This document shows positions 18,049 through 26,854 of a stretch of DNA of 50,988 nucleotides, in pieces. Each line of letters starts with the position of its first letter. The first letter of the stretch is position 1. The notes beneath the pieces were generated by a model, which was not told the origin of the DNA, made no database searches, and saw nothing but the letters and a program-made list of their open reading frames with translations. A program made the translations under genes and the position numbers. Origin of the DNA: Verrucomicrobiota bacterium (GTDB taxonomy: Bacteria > Verrucomicrobiota > Verrucomicrobiia > Verrucomicrobiales > Akkermansiaceae). Where the stretch lies: positions 1 through 50,988 of the forward strand of contig JAPLUI010000243.1 of the NCBI GenBank assembly GCA_026397725.1, read 5' to 3'.

Positions 18049-18831
18049 CTACCACCCGAAACACTCCCGCGCGTTGTTGCTCGTCAGTTCCGCAAACTCC
18101 CCGACACTCATTCCCAGCGCCCTGGCCAACCCCGCCCCGATCGCCGACAGATTCGCCGGATGATTGCGGTTTTCCGGCAGCGGATGACTCACCTGCTCCG
18201 GCGGCGGCAGCATCTCCGGCGCATCGGTCTCCACCAGGATCCGCTCTCGCGGCAAGCGCCGGAACACCTCTAACACCGCCGCCTGGCGGGGCTGGAGAAG
18301 ATGCCCGGAGCAAGAAAAACAGGCCCCCAGTGGCAGCAGGCGTCGCGCCGTTTCCAAGGAGCCACCAAACGCATGCAGCAGGAACCGCGGCGGTGGAGCC
18401 TCCACTGCCAAAGCCTCAAACAAGCGCCCCCAGGCCTTGACACAATGGATGGTCACGGCCCGCCGCAATTCCCGTGCCATCCGCAGTTGCACCAGGAACA
18501 CCGACCCTTGCACTGCCACGCCCGGGGCCGCCACCCGGCGGTCCAACCCACACTCCCCCACCGAGGCCTGCGGAAACCTGCCTAACAATTCTCGGAGCCG
18601 CTCCTGCCACCGGTCCGCCACCTCCTGCGCCTGCCACGGATGAATCCCGAACGCCGGGACAATCCGCTCCGGATAGGCCGCGGCCAGCGCTGCCACCGCC
18701 TCCCAATCCCCTTCCCCGGTGGCATTGACCACCGCACGCACCACCCCGGCGGCAACCATCGCCGCCACCATCGACTCCGCGGCTCCGGCCCCGAAAAACT
18801 GCAGGTGGTTGTGACAGTCGATCCACTTCAT
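18049..18831 (-). CDS. tatD: TatD-family metal-dependent hydrolase
   Basis: This 260-residue TIM-barrel nuclease or hydrolase has its metal and catalytic residues in place: H7/H9 (CHNHL), E93 (GECGLD), H129 (TIHCVKA), H153 (HAFGG) and D203 (VETDAPEM). Members degrade DNA 3' ends and are cytoplasmic. The start at 18831 puts the HxH motif at the N-terminus as usual; longer frames to 19026 add sequence without family character. It converges with the efflux operon and diverges from the cytochrome cluster. Identification is secure. Confidence 0.92.
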   Translation of the reverse strand: MKWIDCHNHLQFFGAGAAESMVAAMVAAGVVRAVVNATGEGDWEAVAALAAAYPERIVPAFGIHPWQAQEVADRWQERLRELLGRFPQASVGECGLDRRVAAPGVAVQGSVFLVQLRMARELRRAVTIHCVKAWGRLFEALAVEAPPPRFLLHAFGGSLETARRLLPLGACFSCSGHLLQPRQAAVLEVFRRLPRERILVETDAPEMLPPPEQVSHPLPENRNHPANLSAIGAGLARALGMSVGEFAELTSNNARECFGW

Positions 18832-19146
18832 CCTCACGGCGACACTTGCCATGCCACCTGTCGCACGATTTTCCAAGAAATCAGCCCGAAATCCTCCATC
18901 CCGCCCGAATTCGCGATTTTTGGGCATATCTGCGCAGCCTTTGAGCAGATATGCGTAGTCACACCCTGAGTTTGCCTCCATCTTCCCGTCCAGCGAGCGA
19001 GCAATAACACCTTCAACAGGTTGCATTGCTCATCCGCCCGCCATTGACTCGCCTCTGACATTCTCAACCCGAAATACCTAACACAGTCAGCAATGACCCG
19101 TAAGTACCACCAATCCGATTCATCCCAAACCTGAATAACACCACCA
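18832..19146. promoter_or_regulatory. Divergent promoter region of tatD and the cytochrome cluster
   Basis: This 315-base region separates tatD (minus) from the octaheme cytochrome (plus), so it should hold the promoter for the electron-transfer cluster. Besides the dyad listed separately, it contains AT-richer stretches near 18914-18930 and 19070-19140. There is no Shine-Dalgarno before the cytochrome start, and a CCTAACAC word lies about 68 bases upstream of it. Confidence 0.45.
18924..18954. promoter_or_regulatory. Perfect 10-bp dyad, candidate operator
   Basis: GCATATCTGC (18924-18933) and its exact complement GCAGATATGC (18945-18954) are separated by 11 bases. The arm centres are 21 bp apart, two helical turns, which suits a dimeric regulator. 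The dyad sits between divergent genes, about 190 bases before the cytochrome start and 93 bases before tatD. No T-run follows on either strand, which argues against a terminator. Confidence 0.5.
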
Positions 19147-19977
19147 ATGAAAACAAGCTGGAAACTCCCCAATGTCTCGACCATCAGCCGATGGATTCTG
19201 CAAAAACCAAGCAATCTGCTGTGGGCCGCCGGCGGCGGAGCCTCGCTCGCATTGGTCCTGATCTCCTGCGCCACCTCGCGCACCATGATGGCCCCACCCA
19301 GCATCCCCGGTGCCACCTTCGTCGGCACCAAGGAATGTGCCACCTGCCATGAAAAACTCGTCCGCGACTTCCGCACTGCGGACCACGCCAAGCTCCAGGC
19401 CAAGGGCAAGAATGCCATCGATATGGGCTGCGAATCCTGCCACGGTCCCGGCAGCAAGCACGTCGAAGCCGGTGGCGGCGTTGGCACCATCGTCAACCCC
19501 AAGAAATCCGCGGAAACCTGCTTCCAGTGCCACGTTGACAAGAAGGCCCAGTTCAGTCTGCCTTACAGCCATCCAGTGCTGGCCGGCAAGATGAGCTGCA
19601 GCGACTGCCATAACCCGCACAAGGGCAGCTCCGTCAGGGGCGGCGGCACCCAACTCAACGGCAAGAATGAAACCTGTGCCGATTGCCACAAGCAACAAAG
19701 CGGTCCCTTCGTCTATACCCACGATGCCGTCCGCGAAGGTTGCTCCTCCTGCCACAGCCCGCACGGTTCGGTGAACCAGAAGATGCTCACCGAGCGCAAC
19801 CATACCTTGTGCCTGAAGTGCCACATCGATGCCAATAGTGTCACCACGGCGGCTACCATGGGGTCATCCGGCGGTCATGGTGGCAATGGTAGCGACATCC
19901 AACGCGGTGCCTGCTGGAGTGCTGGCTGCCACGAGGCGATCCACGGATCCAACGTCAGCAACAGACTGCGATTCTAA
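19147..19977 (+). CDS. Octaheme periplasmic cytochrome, MtrA/DmsE-like lipoprotein
   Basis: This 276-residue cytochrome has seven CXXCH motifs (CATCH, CESCH, CFQCH, CSDCH, CADCH, CSSCH, CLKCH) and an eighth unusual CX4CH site (CWSAGCH). The N-terminus ends in a lipobox (VLIS-C41) with Ala at +2, suggesting outer-membrane anchoring. The sequence style (GTKECATCHEKLVRDF.TADHAK, SCHGPGSKHVEAGG, CHNPHKG) is that of the DmsE/MtrA family, which threads a porin to move electrons across the outer membrane. The next gene, 35 bases on, encodes the matching MtrB/PioB-type barrel. MtrA has ten hemes; this one has eight. Function in extracellular electron transfer is inferred from the pairing. Confidence 0.88.
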   Translation: MKTSWKLPNVSTISRWILQKPSNLLWAAGGGASLALVLISCATSRTMMAPPSIPGATFVGTKECATCHEKLVRDFRTADHAKLQAKGKNAIDMGCESCHGPGSKHVEAGGGVGTIVNPKKSAETCFQCHVDKKAQFSLPYSHPVLAGKMSCSDCHNPHKGSSVRGGGTQLNGKNETCADCHKQQSGPFVYTHDAVREGCSSCHSPHGSVNQKMLTERNHTLCLKCHIDANSVTTAATMGSSGGHGGNGSDIQRGACWSAGCHEAIHGSNVSNRLRF

Positions 19978-20012
19978 CTAACCCTCCGAATCAACCTCAA
20001 ACATATCACCAC

Positions 20013-22223
20013 ATGAAACCGATCCGCTTTTCAAACCTCTTGGGACAATCCAGGACCCTGCGTTCGTTCCGTCTCGCACTTGCCACTCCGGCCCTTGTGC
20101 TCACCCTCACCACCGCCCACGCCGGCACTCCCGCCAGCACGCCGGCACCCGCCGAACCCGCCGCCCCAGCGTCCAACTGGATTGGCTTCACCATCGGTGG
20201 CGCCTTCATCAATGGCAATGACGCCGGCATGATGCGCCGGACCCAGACCAACGGCGACTTCTACGGTGGCATCGATTCGTTCCAGTTCGCCAAGGCGCTC
20301 GACAAGGACACCACCCTGACCATCGACGGCCACGTTCTGCCCGGCTTGGAAGACTACGAGGGCAACCTCAACATCACCAAGAACAATCTCGGCTACCTCA
20401 AGGCCGGATACAAACAATACCGGACGTGGTATGACGGCAGCGGTGGCTACATGCCCCAATTGGCGCAGCTTTACGCCGAGCCGGCGTGGGGTGACGAACT
20501 GTCCGTGGACCGCGGCGAGTTCAGCTTCGAGGCCGGCCTGCGAATGGAAAACCTGCCGGAGATCACCTTCGCCTACAACCACGCCTATCGGGATGGTCAG
20601 AAGGACAGCACGAGCTGGGGCGACAGACCAACAACCTGGGCCGGCAGTACCACTCCCTTCAAGTTCGCGCCCGCATTGTGGAACCTGGACGAGAGCACTG
20701 ACACCTTCGGACTCGACATCGAACATACCCTCGGCAACACCGACCTCGGCATGGGCCTGACTTATGAGCATACGAAATACACAAACTCGCTCTCTTACCG
20801 CACGGGTAGTTTCAATAGCTCGACCAATGCCAACAACCGCCTCGATACCACCAAGACGGACCAGTACACCATGGACCTGTTCGCAGGCAATGTCCATAGT
20901 GTGACTCGCTTCAATGACAAGTTGTGGCTCACGGCAGGTTTTGCCTACACTACTGTCGATACCGACACCGATGGTTACTCCCGCAGCATTGTCAATGCCC
21001 CCGGCAATGTCGGCACGAGTGGCAGCTTCGCCACCAGCCCGACTGGCGGTGGCCAATTCGAGCAATGCGTCGGCAATATCAATCTGATGTGGACGCCGAT
21101 CGCCGATTTGACCATCACCCCTTCGTTGCGCATCGAGCAGTCATCCCAAAGCGCAATCGGGGTGGTTGACAACCACAATGCGGCCGGCGTGACGACGGCG
21201 GGTTCCGCCATCCTGGCGGATATCGGCACGAACGCCACCACCGGTGCCCTGGACCTGCGCTACACCGGCATTTCAGATTTGGTGCTCTACGCCAAAGGCC
21301 AGTGGGGATACGAAGAGCAAAGAAAATGGTATCAGGACGTTTACACACCTAACGCCAGCCAACCCCCAGTGCCCGCAGGAGCCCCCTCCGATTGGTTGCG
21401 TGACGAAATCCAGACCAATGAACAGGAATACATCGTCGGTGCCAATTGGTACCCCCTTAGCGGCTTGAGCTTCTCTCTGCAAGGGTTCTACTCCGAACGC
21501 AATAATTCCTACGACCCGACCGCAGGCAACGGTCCCGGTGGCTCAGCCACTCTCCGGCCGGCCATGCTGGACTTCGATACCACCGTGGATGACGTCAACC
21601 TGCGGATGACTTGGCGGCCGATGAGCAATCTGTCCTTGGTGACCCGCTATGACTACCGCGAAACCGAGTATTCCAATCGTGGGGTCAGATGGACTCCAAC
21701 CGACATTCCGGGAGGACCTCCTGGCTCTACCATCTTGAACGAGGTTGATAGCAGCAATATCACCGCGCACATCTTGAGCGAGAGTGTCACCTGGAGTCCC
21801 CTGGCACGGCTCTATGTGCAAGGCAACCTCAGTTATACCTGGGCGCAGACCGACACCAATAGCCAGTGGGCTCCCGACTCGGATAACGATTACGTGTCCG
21901 GCAGCCTGACTTGCGGCTATGCGATTGACGACCGCACGGACATCACCGCCAGTTACACCTATTACGGAGCTAGCAACTATGCCCAACAAGGCTATCCCTA
22001 CACCGCTGTAAGCCCCAATGGGATTCCCTATGCCATGGGTTACGGACTGGAAACCCAAGAGCATGCCGTGAGCCTGACGCTGACCCGCGCGCTGACTCCC
22101 AACATGGTCTGGAACCTGCGTTACGCCGTGATGACCAGCCAAACCGACTCCCAAGATCAGAGTGGCGGATTCAACGACTTCACTGCCCAGATGGTTTCGA
22201 CCGGCCTGCAAATCCGTTTCTGA
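20013..22223 (+). CDS. MtrB/PioB-like outer-membrane beta-barrel porin
   Basis: This 736-residue protein has a signal peptide cut near residue 38 (TTAHA-G). Repeated amphipathic strands with alternating aromatics follow, and it ends in LQIRF, a C-terminal Phe expected of an outer-membrane barrel insertion signal. The opening WIGFTIGGAFINGNDAGMMRR resembles the start of decaheme-associated barrels. It would form the sheath for the octaheme cytochrome encoded just upstream. The N-terminal CXXC pair of Shewanella MtrB is absent. No extracellular decaheme protein (MtrC/OmcA type) is encoded nearby, as in PioAB-type systems. Barrel nature is confident; the MtrB/PioB assignment rests largely on the pairing. 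Confidence 0.8.
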   Translation: MKPIRFSNLLGQSRTLRSFRLALATPALVLTLTTAHAGTPASTPAPAEPAAPASNWIGFTIGGAFINGNDAGMMRRTQTNGDFYGGIDSFQFAKALDKDTTLTIDGHVLPGLEDYEGNLNITKNNLGYLKAGYKQYRTWYDGSGGYMPQLAQLYAEPAWGDELSVDRGEFSFEAGLRMENLPEITFAYNHAYRDGQKDSTSWGDRPTTWAGSTTPFKFAPALWNLDESTDTFGLDIEHTLGNTDLGMGLTYEHTKYTNSLSYRTGSFNSSTNANNRLDTTKTDQYTMDLFAGNVHSVTRFNDKLWLTAGFAYTTVDTDTDGYSRSIVNAPGNVGTSGSFATSPTGGGQFEQCVGNINLMWTPIADLTITPSLRIEQSSQSAIGVVDNHNAAGVTTAGSAILADIGTNATTGALDLRYTGISDLVLYAKGQWGYEEQRKWYQDVYTPNASQPPVPAGAPSDWLRDEIQTNEQEYIVGANWYPLSGLSFSLQGFYSERNNSYDPTAGNGPGGSATLRPAMLDFDTTVDDVNLRMTWRPMSNLSLVTRYDYRETEYSNRGVRWTPTDIPGGPPGSTILNEVDSSNITAHILSESVTWSPLARLYVQGNLSYTWAQTDTNSQWAPDSDNDYVSGSLTCGYAIDDRTDITASYTYYGASNYAQQGYPYTAVSPNGIPYAMGYGLETQEHAVSLTLTRALTPNMVWNLRYAVMTSQTDSQDQSGGFNDFTAQMVSTGLQIRF

Positions 22224-22276
22224 TGTGATAGAGTGATTCGAAGTTAAGACCAACCAACCAACCAACACACCTGATT

Positions 22277-22591
22277 ATGAACTGGAAATTACAAGCCTCC
22301 GTGCTTTCCGCCGCCCTGCTGATTGCCGCTCCTGCGGCCTTTGGTGATGCCGCTGAACTTTACGGCAAGAGCTGCGCGTCCTGCCACGGCAAGGACGGCA
22401 AGGGCGATAGCGTCATGGGCAAGAAGAGCAAGGCCAGGGACTACACCACCGCCGAAGGGCAGAAGTGGACCGATGAGGAAGGCGTCAAGGCCATCCTTGA
22501 AGGCAAGGAAAAAATGAAGGGCTACAAGGAAAAGGTCACCGAGGCGGAAGCCAAGGAACTGGTCGCCTATATCCGCAAATTCAAGAAATAA
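22277..22591 (+). CDS. Small monoheme c-type cytochrome
   Basis: This 104-residue protein has a signal peptide (residues 1-23) and one heme site CASCH at 33-37. A likely axial Met lies in KMKGY at about residue 83, and the end AKELVAYIRKF is the terminal helix of class I cytochromes. It is a close paralogue of the cytochrome at 33110-33439 (shared GKDGKGD.MGKK and M-K-[GA]-[YF] positions). It is probably a mobile periplasmic carrier between the inner-membrane complexes and the porin-cytochrome. A strong terminator follows. Confidence 0.9.
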   Translation: MNWKLQASVLSAALLIAAPAAFGDAAELYGKSCASCHGKDGKGDSVMGKKSKARDYTTAEGQKWTDEEGVKAILEGKEKMKGYKEKVTEAEAKELVAYIRKFKK

Positions 22592-22625
22592 GCAGTAGTT
22601 GCGGCTGCCAGCCGCATGCATCTTG

Positions 22626-22658
22626 GGCGGGGTCTCGGCAACGAGATCCCGCCTTTTT
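22626..22658 (+). terminator. Rho-independent terminator after the monoheme cytochrome
   Basis: The stem GGCGGGGTCTCG pairs over 12 bp with CGAGATCCCGCC (one G-T pair) around a GCAA tetraloop, followed by TTTTT. It begins 34 bases after the cytochrome stop and so ends the porin-cytochrome transcript before the NapC-like gene. Confidence 0.9.
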
Positions 22659-22749
22659 GATCCCTCCGAAAACAATCGTTGCATCGCGACGCCGGTCCGT
22701 GAGAAAACCCCGCCGCCACCCACCACCCAACTAACCAAACCCCGCCACC

Positions 22750-24315
22750 ATGAGCGAAGAAACCACTCCCGCTACCCCTGCTACCCCTGCAGCTCCCGCC
22801 GCCCCCGCTGCCGGGTCGTCCACCCGTCTCAGCCGCCTGCGCAACTGGCTCAGTCTCTCCGGCATGGTGCTGGCGTTGGCGGCCTTTTTCGCCTTCCTCA
22901 TGCTCTTCGGCATGGACTTCTTCGCCGCCCATGCGAACCCCTACATGGGTATTCTCGCCTACGTCGTGGCACCGATGTTCCTGATCGCGGGCCTGCTCAT
23001 CACCCTGGTGGGCTACATTCTCGAAAACCGCCGCGTCCGCAAGGGGCTCGCCGATGACGATTCCCACCTCATCCTGCACGTCAATCTCGCCCGCAAGCGG
23101 GACCGCCGCCTGCTCGTGGGATTCGTCGGCGGCAGTCTCGGGTTCCTGTTTCTCACGGCGCTGGGCAGCTACCAGACCTATCACATGACGGAAACCAATT
23201 CGTTCTGCGGCAAGACCTGCCACACCTCGATGGATCCGCAGTTCAGGGCCTATGAGCACTCCGCCCATGCCAGGGTCGCCTGCGTCTCCTGTCATGTGGG
23301 TCCGGGTGCCGCAGCCTATATTCGCACCAAGATCAGCGGCGTGCGCCAGCTCTATCACACCGTGGCCGGCGATTTCAACCGCCCCATCCGCCTGCACAAC
23401 GTCAATCAGCGGCCGGCCCAGGAAACCTGCCAGTCCTGCCACTGGTCCCAAAAGCACACCGGTGATCTCCAGAAGACCTACAAACATTTCCTGGCCGACG
23501 AAACCAACACCCCCTTCACCGTGGCGATGATCCTCAAGGTGGGTGGCAGCGATCCGATCCGCGGGCCCGTGGCGGGCATCCATTCGCACATGAATGTTGC
23601 CAACACCATCGAGTTCATCGCGCTCGACGACGACCGCCTGAACATCCCCTGGGTCCGCGTGACCGATATCAACAACAAAGTCACCGAATACCGGACCGCC
23701 GAATTCAAGGATGACCCCGCCAAACATCCGATTCGCAGAATGGATTGCATGGATTGTCACAACCGGCCGTCGCACAAGTTCATGACCCCGAATGCGGCGG
23801 TGGATCAGTCGATGGCCTTCGGCCGCATCGATCCGGGTATCCCGTGGGCCAAGGCCAAGGTCGTCAAGGCCCTCACCGGCAAGATCGGAGCCGAGGGTGG
23901 GCCGACCGTGACCTACCGCACCCGTGAGGACGCCGAGTCCAAGATCGAGCAATACCTCCGCCAGGAATTCCCCGATAACGAACCGCGGATTGACGCGCTG
24001 ATCGCCGAGGCCAAGGCGATTTACAAGATCAACTTCTTCCCGGAAATGAAGGCGGACTGGCGGGTGCATCCGGACCATATCGGCCACAAGGACACGCCCG
24101 GCTGCTTCCGCTGCCACGATGGCAAACACCTGGCCAGCGACGGCAAGAGTTCCATCAAGGGCAGCGATTGCAACGCCTGCCACCTCATCGTGGCCCAGGG
24201 TGCCGGCAAGGATCTGGAGAAAATCAACCCGCAAGGCACGGCGTTTTTCCACATCGATTCGGAGAACTCCGACCCGACCTGTGCCGAGTGTCACAACGGC
24301 CAAACGCAGGAGTAA
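22750..24315 (+). CDS. Seven-heme NapC/NirT-type membrane cytochrome
   Basis: This 521-residue protein has a Pro/Ala-rich cytoplasmic start (residues 6-22) and three predicted TM helices (36-55, 66-91, 121-140), where classic NapC has one. The periplasmic part has heme sites at residues 153 (CGKTCH, a CX3CH form), 178 (CVSCH), 227 (CQSCH), 333 (CMDCH), 452 (CFRCH), 474 (CNACH) and 511 (CAECH). The FCGKTCHTSM region with MxPxFxAYEHSAHA matches the NapC/NirT/NrfH domain, which oxidises quinol and passes electrons to periplasmic partners (CymA role). Position after the porin-cytochrome genes suggests it is the quinone-side entry or exit point. Confidence 0.88.
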   Translation: MSEETTPATPATPAAPAAPAAGSSTRLSRLRNWLSLSGMVLALAAFFAFLMLFGMDFFAAHANPYMGILAYVVAPMFLIAGLLITLVGYILENRRVRKGLADDDSHLILHVNLARKRDRRLLVGFVGGSLGFLFLTALGSYQTYHMTETNSFCGKTCHTSMDPQFRAYEHSAHARVACVSCHVGPGAAAYIRTKISGVRQLYHTVAGDFNRPIRLHNVNQRPAQETCQSCHWSQKHTGDLQKTYKHFLADETNTPFTVAMILKVGGSDPIRGPVAGIHSHMNVANTIEFIALDDDRLNIPWVRVTDINNKVTEYRTAEFKDDPAKHPIRRMDCMDCHNRPSHKFMTPNAAVDQSMAFGRIDPGIPWAKAKVVKALTGKIGAEGGPTVTYRTREDAESKIEQYLRQEFPDNEPRIDALIAEAKAIYKINFFPEMKADWRVHPDHIGHKDTPGCFRCHDGKHLASDGKSSIKGSDCNACHLIVAQGAGKDLEKINPQGTAFFHIDSENSDPTCAECHNGQTQE

Positions 24316-24404
24316 GCGCCCCAATCACTGCCCGTTTCTTGCTCGGAAGTTGACTCTGCGCCGGACCGCGTCGAGTATCCCCCGCCTGTCCCCATCCATC
24401 GCCC

Positions 24405-25685
24405 ATGAAATTATCACATCTTTGCCTGGGATTCCTTATCCTGGCTGCCAGTGCCTGCAAGCAAAACCGGAAAATCGAGGTTTACGAAGTCCCCAAGGTG
24501 GTCGCCCCCGGTCCGCAAGCCGCCCCTGCCGGCGACCCCCACGCCGGTCTGCCCGGCATGACGCCCGGGGCCACCATGCCCGGCGGCACCAGCGGTGATC
24601 CCCATGCCGGACTGAGTGCCGACCAATTGGCGGCGGTCGGCGCGAGCAGCAGCCCGCAGGTCACTGACACTCCGCCAGCCCATTGGAAAAAGCAGCCCGC
24701 CACCTCGATGCGGCAGGCCAGTTACCTCGTCACGGGTGACGGCGGTGCCACCACCGACATTTCCCTGATCATCTTGCGCGGGGCCGCCGGCGGCACCCTC
24801 GACAACGTCAACCGGTGGCGCGGCCAACTCGGCCAAGCGCCGCTTGACGAGGCCGCTCTCAAGCAATCCTCCCAGACCCTCAGCACCCCGGTGGGCGAAG
24901 CCGTGGCCGTCGAAATCGAGGGCCTCGCCCCCGGCAATGATGCCGCCAAGGACGGCCGCATGGTCGGCGTCATCGCCAACAAGGGGGGCGATGCCTGGTT
25001 CTATAAAATGCGTGGCAATGCCACCCTGACCGCCGCGGAAAAAGACAACTTCATGAAGTGGGTCCTCACCGTGAAACCCGCCACCGTGCCTAACGCCACT
25101 GCGCCCAACACCACTCCACCCAACACCACGGCGCCTAACGTCACCACGCCTAACGTCACCACGCCCAACGCCACGGTGCCTAACGTCACCACGCCTAACA
25201 CCACTCCGCCCACCGCCATCTCCCCCGCCGCGCCTGCGGTCCCGCCACCTGCCGCAGCCGGGGATGGCAGCCTCACCTGGCAAGTCCCGGCCGGCTGGAC
25301 CCTGAACCCGGCGGCCAGCGCCATGCGCTATGCCACCTTCAGCATCGCTGCCGCCGATGGCACCAAAGGGGAACTGGCAGTCACCCATTTCCAGGGCGAG
25401 GTCGGTGGCGATCTCGAAAATGTGAACCGTTGGCGCCAGCAGGTGGCCCTGCCCCCGGTGGATCAAGCCGGCCTGGCCCCGCTCGTCTCCAAGCTCAGCG
25501 CCGGCCCCAAGTCCCTGTCCCTCATTGACGTCACCGGTGCCCAAGCCCGCCTGGTCGCGGGTTGGACCCGCCACGGTGCGGACACCTGGTTTTTCAAGTT
25601 CACCGGACCGGAGGCCCTGGTTGGTGCGGAGAAGTCCAAGTTCACGGCCTTCCTCGAGTCGGTTCGTTTTACCAAACCTGAATGA
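24405..25685 (+). CDS. Lipoprotein with two copies of an unnamed domain
   Basis: This 426-residue protein has a lipoprotein signal (LAASA-C18). Two homologous domains lie at about 92-226 and 288-426. They share L[DE]NVNRWR.Q (132-141 and 337-346) and a GDAWFYK / ADTWFFK strand near the end. The linker at 228-267 is eight xPNxT pentapeptides, and DPHAGL occurs twice near residues 44 and 65. I recognise no named family. Its stop overlaps the start of resB by 4 bases, so translation is coupled to cytochrome c maturation. A role as an accessory in cytochrome assembly or in the electron-transfer chain is inference from the overlap only. Confidence 0.8.
   Translation: MKLSHLCLGFLILAASACKQNRKIEVYEVPKVVAPGPQAAPAGDPHAGLPGMTPGATMPGGTSGDPHAGLSADQLAAVGASSSPQVTDTPPAHWKKQPATSMRQASYLVTGDGGATTDISLIILRGAAGGTLDNVNRWRGQLGQAPLDEAALKQSSQTLSTPVGEAVAVEIEGLAPGNDAAKDGRMVGVIANKGGDAWFYKMRGNATLTAAEKDNFMKWVLTVKPATVPNATAPNTTPPNTTAPNVTTPNVTTPNATVPNVTTPNTTPPTAISPAAPAVPPPAAAGDGSLTWQVPAGWTLNPAASAMRYATFSIAAADGTKGELAVTHFQGEVGGDLENVNRWRQQVALPPVDQAGLAPLVSKLSAGPKSLSLIDVTGAQARLVAGWTRHGADTWFFKFTGPEALVGAEKSKFTAFLESVRFTKPE
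25086..25205 (+). repeat. In-frame 15-bp minisatellite coding xPNxT
   Basis: Eight copies of a 15-base unit encode pentapeptides such as TPNVT and APNTT. The Pro-Asn step is written CCTAAC in five copies and CCCAAC in three. The in-frame array forms a flexible linker between the two domains, and its length could vary between strains without frame loss. Confidence 0.75.
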
Positions 25686-26854
25686 TGACTGCTCTCAAGC
25701 GCCTGTTCAAAGCAATCTCCTCGCTGCGTCTAACCATCCTGTGTCTCGCTGCGGCCCTCGTGCTGGTGTTTGGAGGGACGCTGGCGCAGGTGGAGCTGAA
25801 TCCGCTCCAGGTCCAGCAACAGTATTTTCAAAGCTGGTTGGTGTGGTGGACTGCGCCTTCCGGCAGCTTCGCCATCCCGTTCTTTCCCGGCGGCCATCTG
25901 ATCGGCGGGGTGTTGCTGGTGAATTTGCTCGCCGCCCACATCCAGCGCTTCAGTTGGACCTGGCGCAAACTCGGCATCCAGCTCGCCCACCTCGGCCTCA
26001 TCATCATGCTCGCCGGCGGCCTCGCCACCGATCTGTGTTCCGTCTCCAGCTATATGCGCCTCAAGGAAGGTGAAACCAAGAATTACTCGGAAAGCGACAC
26101 GCACATGGAACTCGCGGTGACGGAGCGAAGCCCCGCCGAGAGCGACCGGGTCACCGCCCTCCCGGGCGACTTGCTTGCTGATGGCGGCACCATCACCCAT
26201 CAGTCGCTGCCCTTCAAGGTCGTCGTCAAGGGGTTCTACCGCAACTCGGAGTTGAGCATGATCGGCCAGGAGAGCGGTGCCACAGTCCCCGCCTCCAGCA
26301 AGGGTGCCGGCGCGAGAATCGCGGTCAAAGCCGTCCCCCGCACCACCGAGATGAACAAGCAGGATGTGATGAGCGCCGTGCTGGAAATCATCCCCGCCGA
26401 GGGCGGCGCATCCCTCGGCACCTGGCTCGTTTCCGTGGCCCTGGCCGCCCCCCAGGACTTCGACCTGGCTGGCCGCCACTGGAGCATGGAACTCAGACCC
26501 GTCCGCTACTACGAATCCTATAGTTTGTCGCTGATTGATTTCACTCACGAAACCTATCCCGGCACCCAGATTGCCAAGAACTTCTCCAGCAAGGTCACCC
26601 TGGCCGACCCCGAACATAACGAAAACCGCCAGGTCCAGATCTATATGAATCACCCGCTGCGATACCTCGGCAAGACCTATTACCAATCCGGCTTTGAACG
26701 GGACAACAGCGGCACCATCCTGCAGGTCGTCCGCAATCCGAGCTATCAAGCGCCCTACATCGCCTGCGTCATCGTCTCCCTCGGACTGCTCATCCAATTC
26801 ACCTATCACCTCGTCGGTTTTGCCCGCCGGGCCCAACCCGCCACCGCGTCATGA
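25682..26854 (+). CDS. resB: Cytochrome c biogenesis protein ResB
   Basis: This 390-residue protein has a TM helix at about 19-36, one or two more at 65-85 and 97-118, a large periplasmic domain and a final TM at about 360-380 (IACVIVSLGLLIQFTYHLV). This is the ResB/Ccs1 layout of system II cytochrome c maturation. The C-terminal YLGKTYYQSGFERD is a recognisable ResB element. With CcsA it moves heme out and attaches it to CXXCH motifs. It overlaps the upstream lipoprotein and the downstream ccsA by ATGA, so all three are coupled. It would serve the more than 20 heme sites encoded nearby. Confidence 0.92.
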   Translation: MMTALKRLFKAISSLRLTILCLAAALVLVFGGTLAQVELNPLQVQQQYFQSWLVWWTAPSGSFAIPFFPGGHLIGGVLLVNLLAAHIQRFSWTWRKLGIQLAHLGLIIMLAGGLATDLCSVSSYMRLKEGETKNYSESDTHMELAVTERSPAESDRVTALPGDLLADGGTITHQSLPFKVVVKGFYRNSELSMIGQESGATVPASSKGAGARIAVKAVPRTTEMNKQDVMSAVLEIIPAEGGASLGTWLVSVALAAPQDFDLAGRHWSMELRPVRYYESYSLSLIDFTHETYPGTQIAKNFSSKVTLADPEHNENRQVQIYMNHPLRYLGKTYYQSGFERDNSGTILQVVRNPSYQAPYIACVIVSLGLLIQFTYHLVGFARRAQPATAS

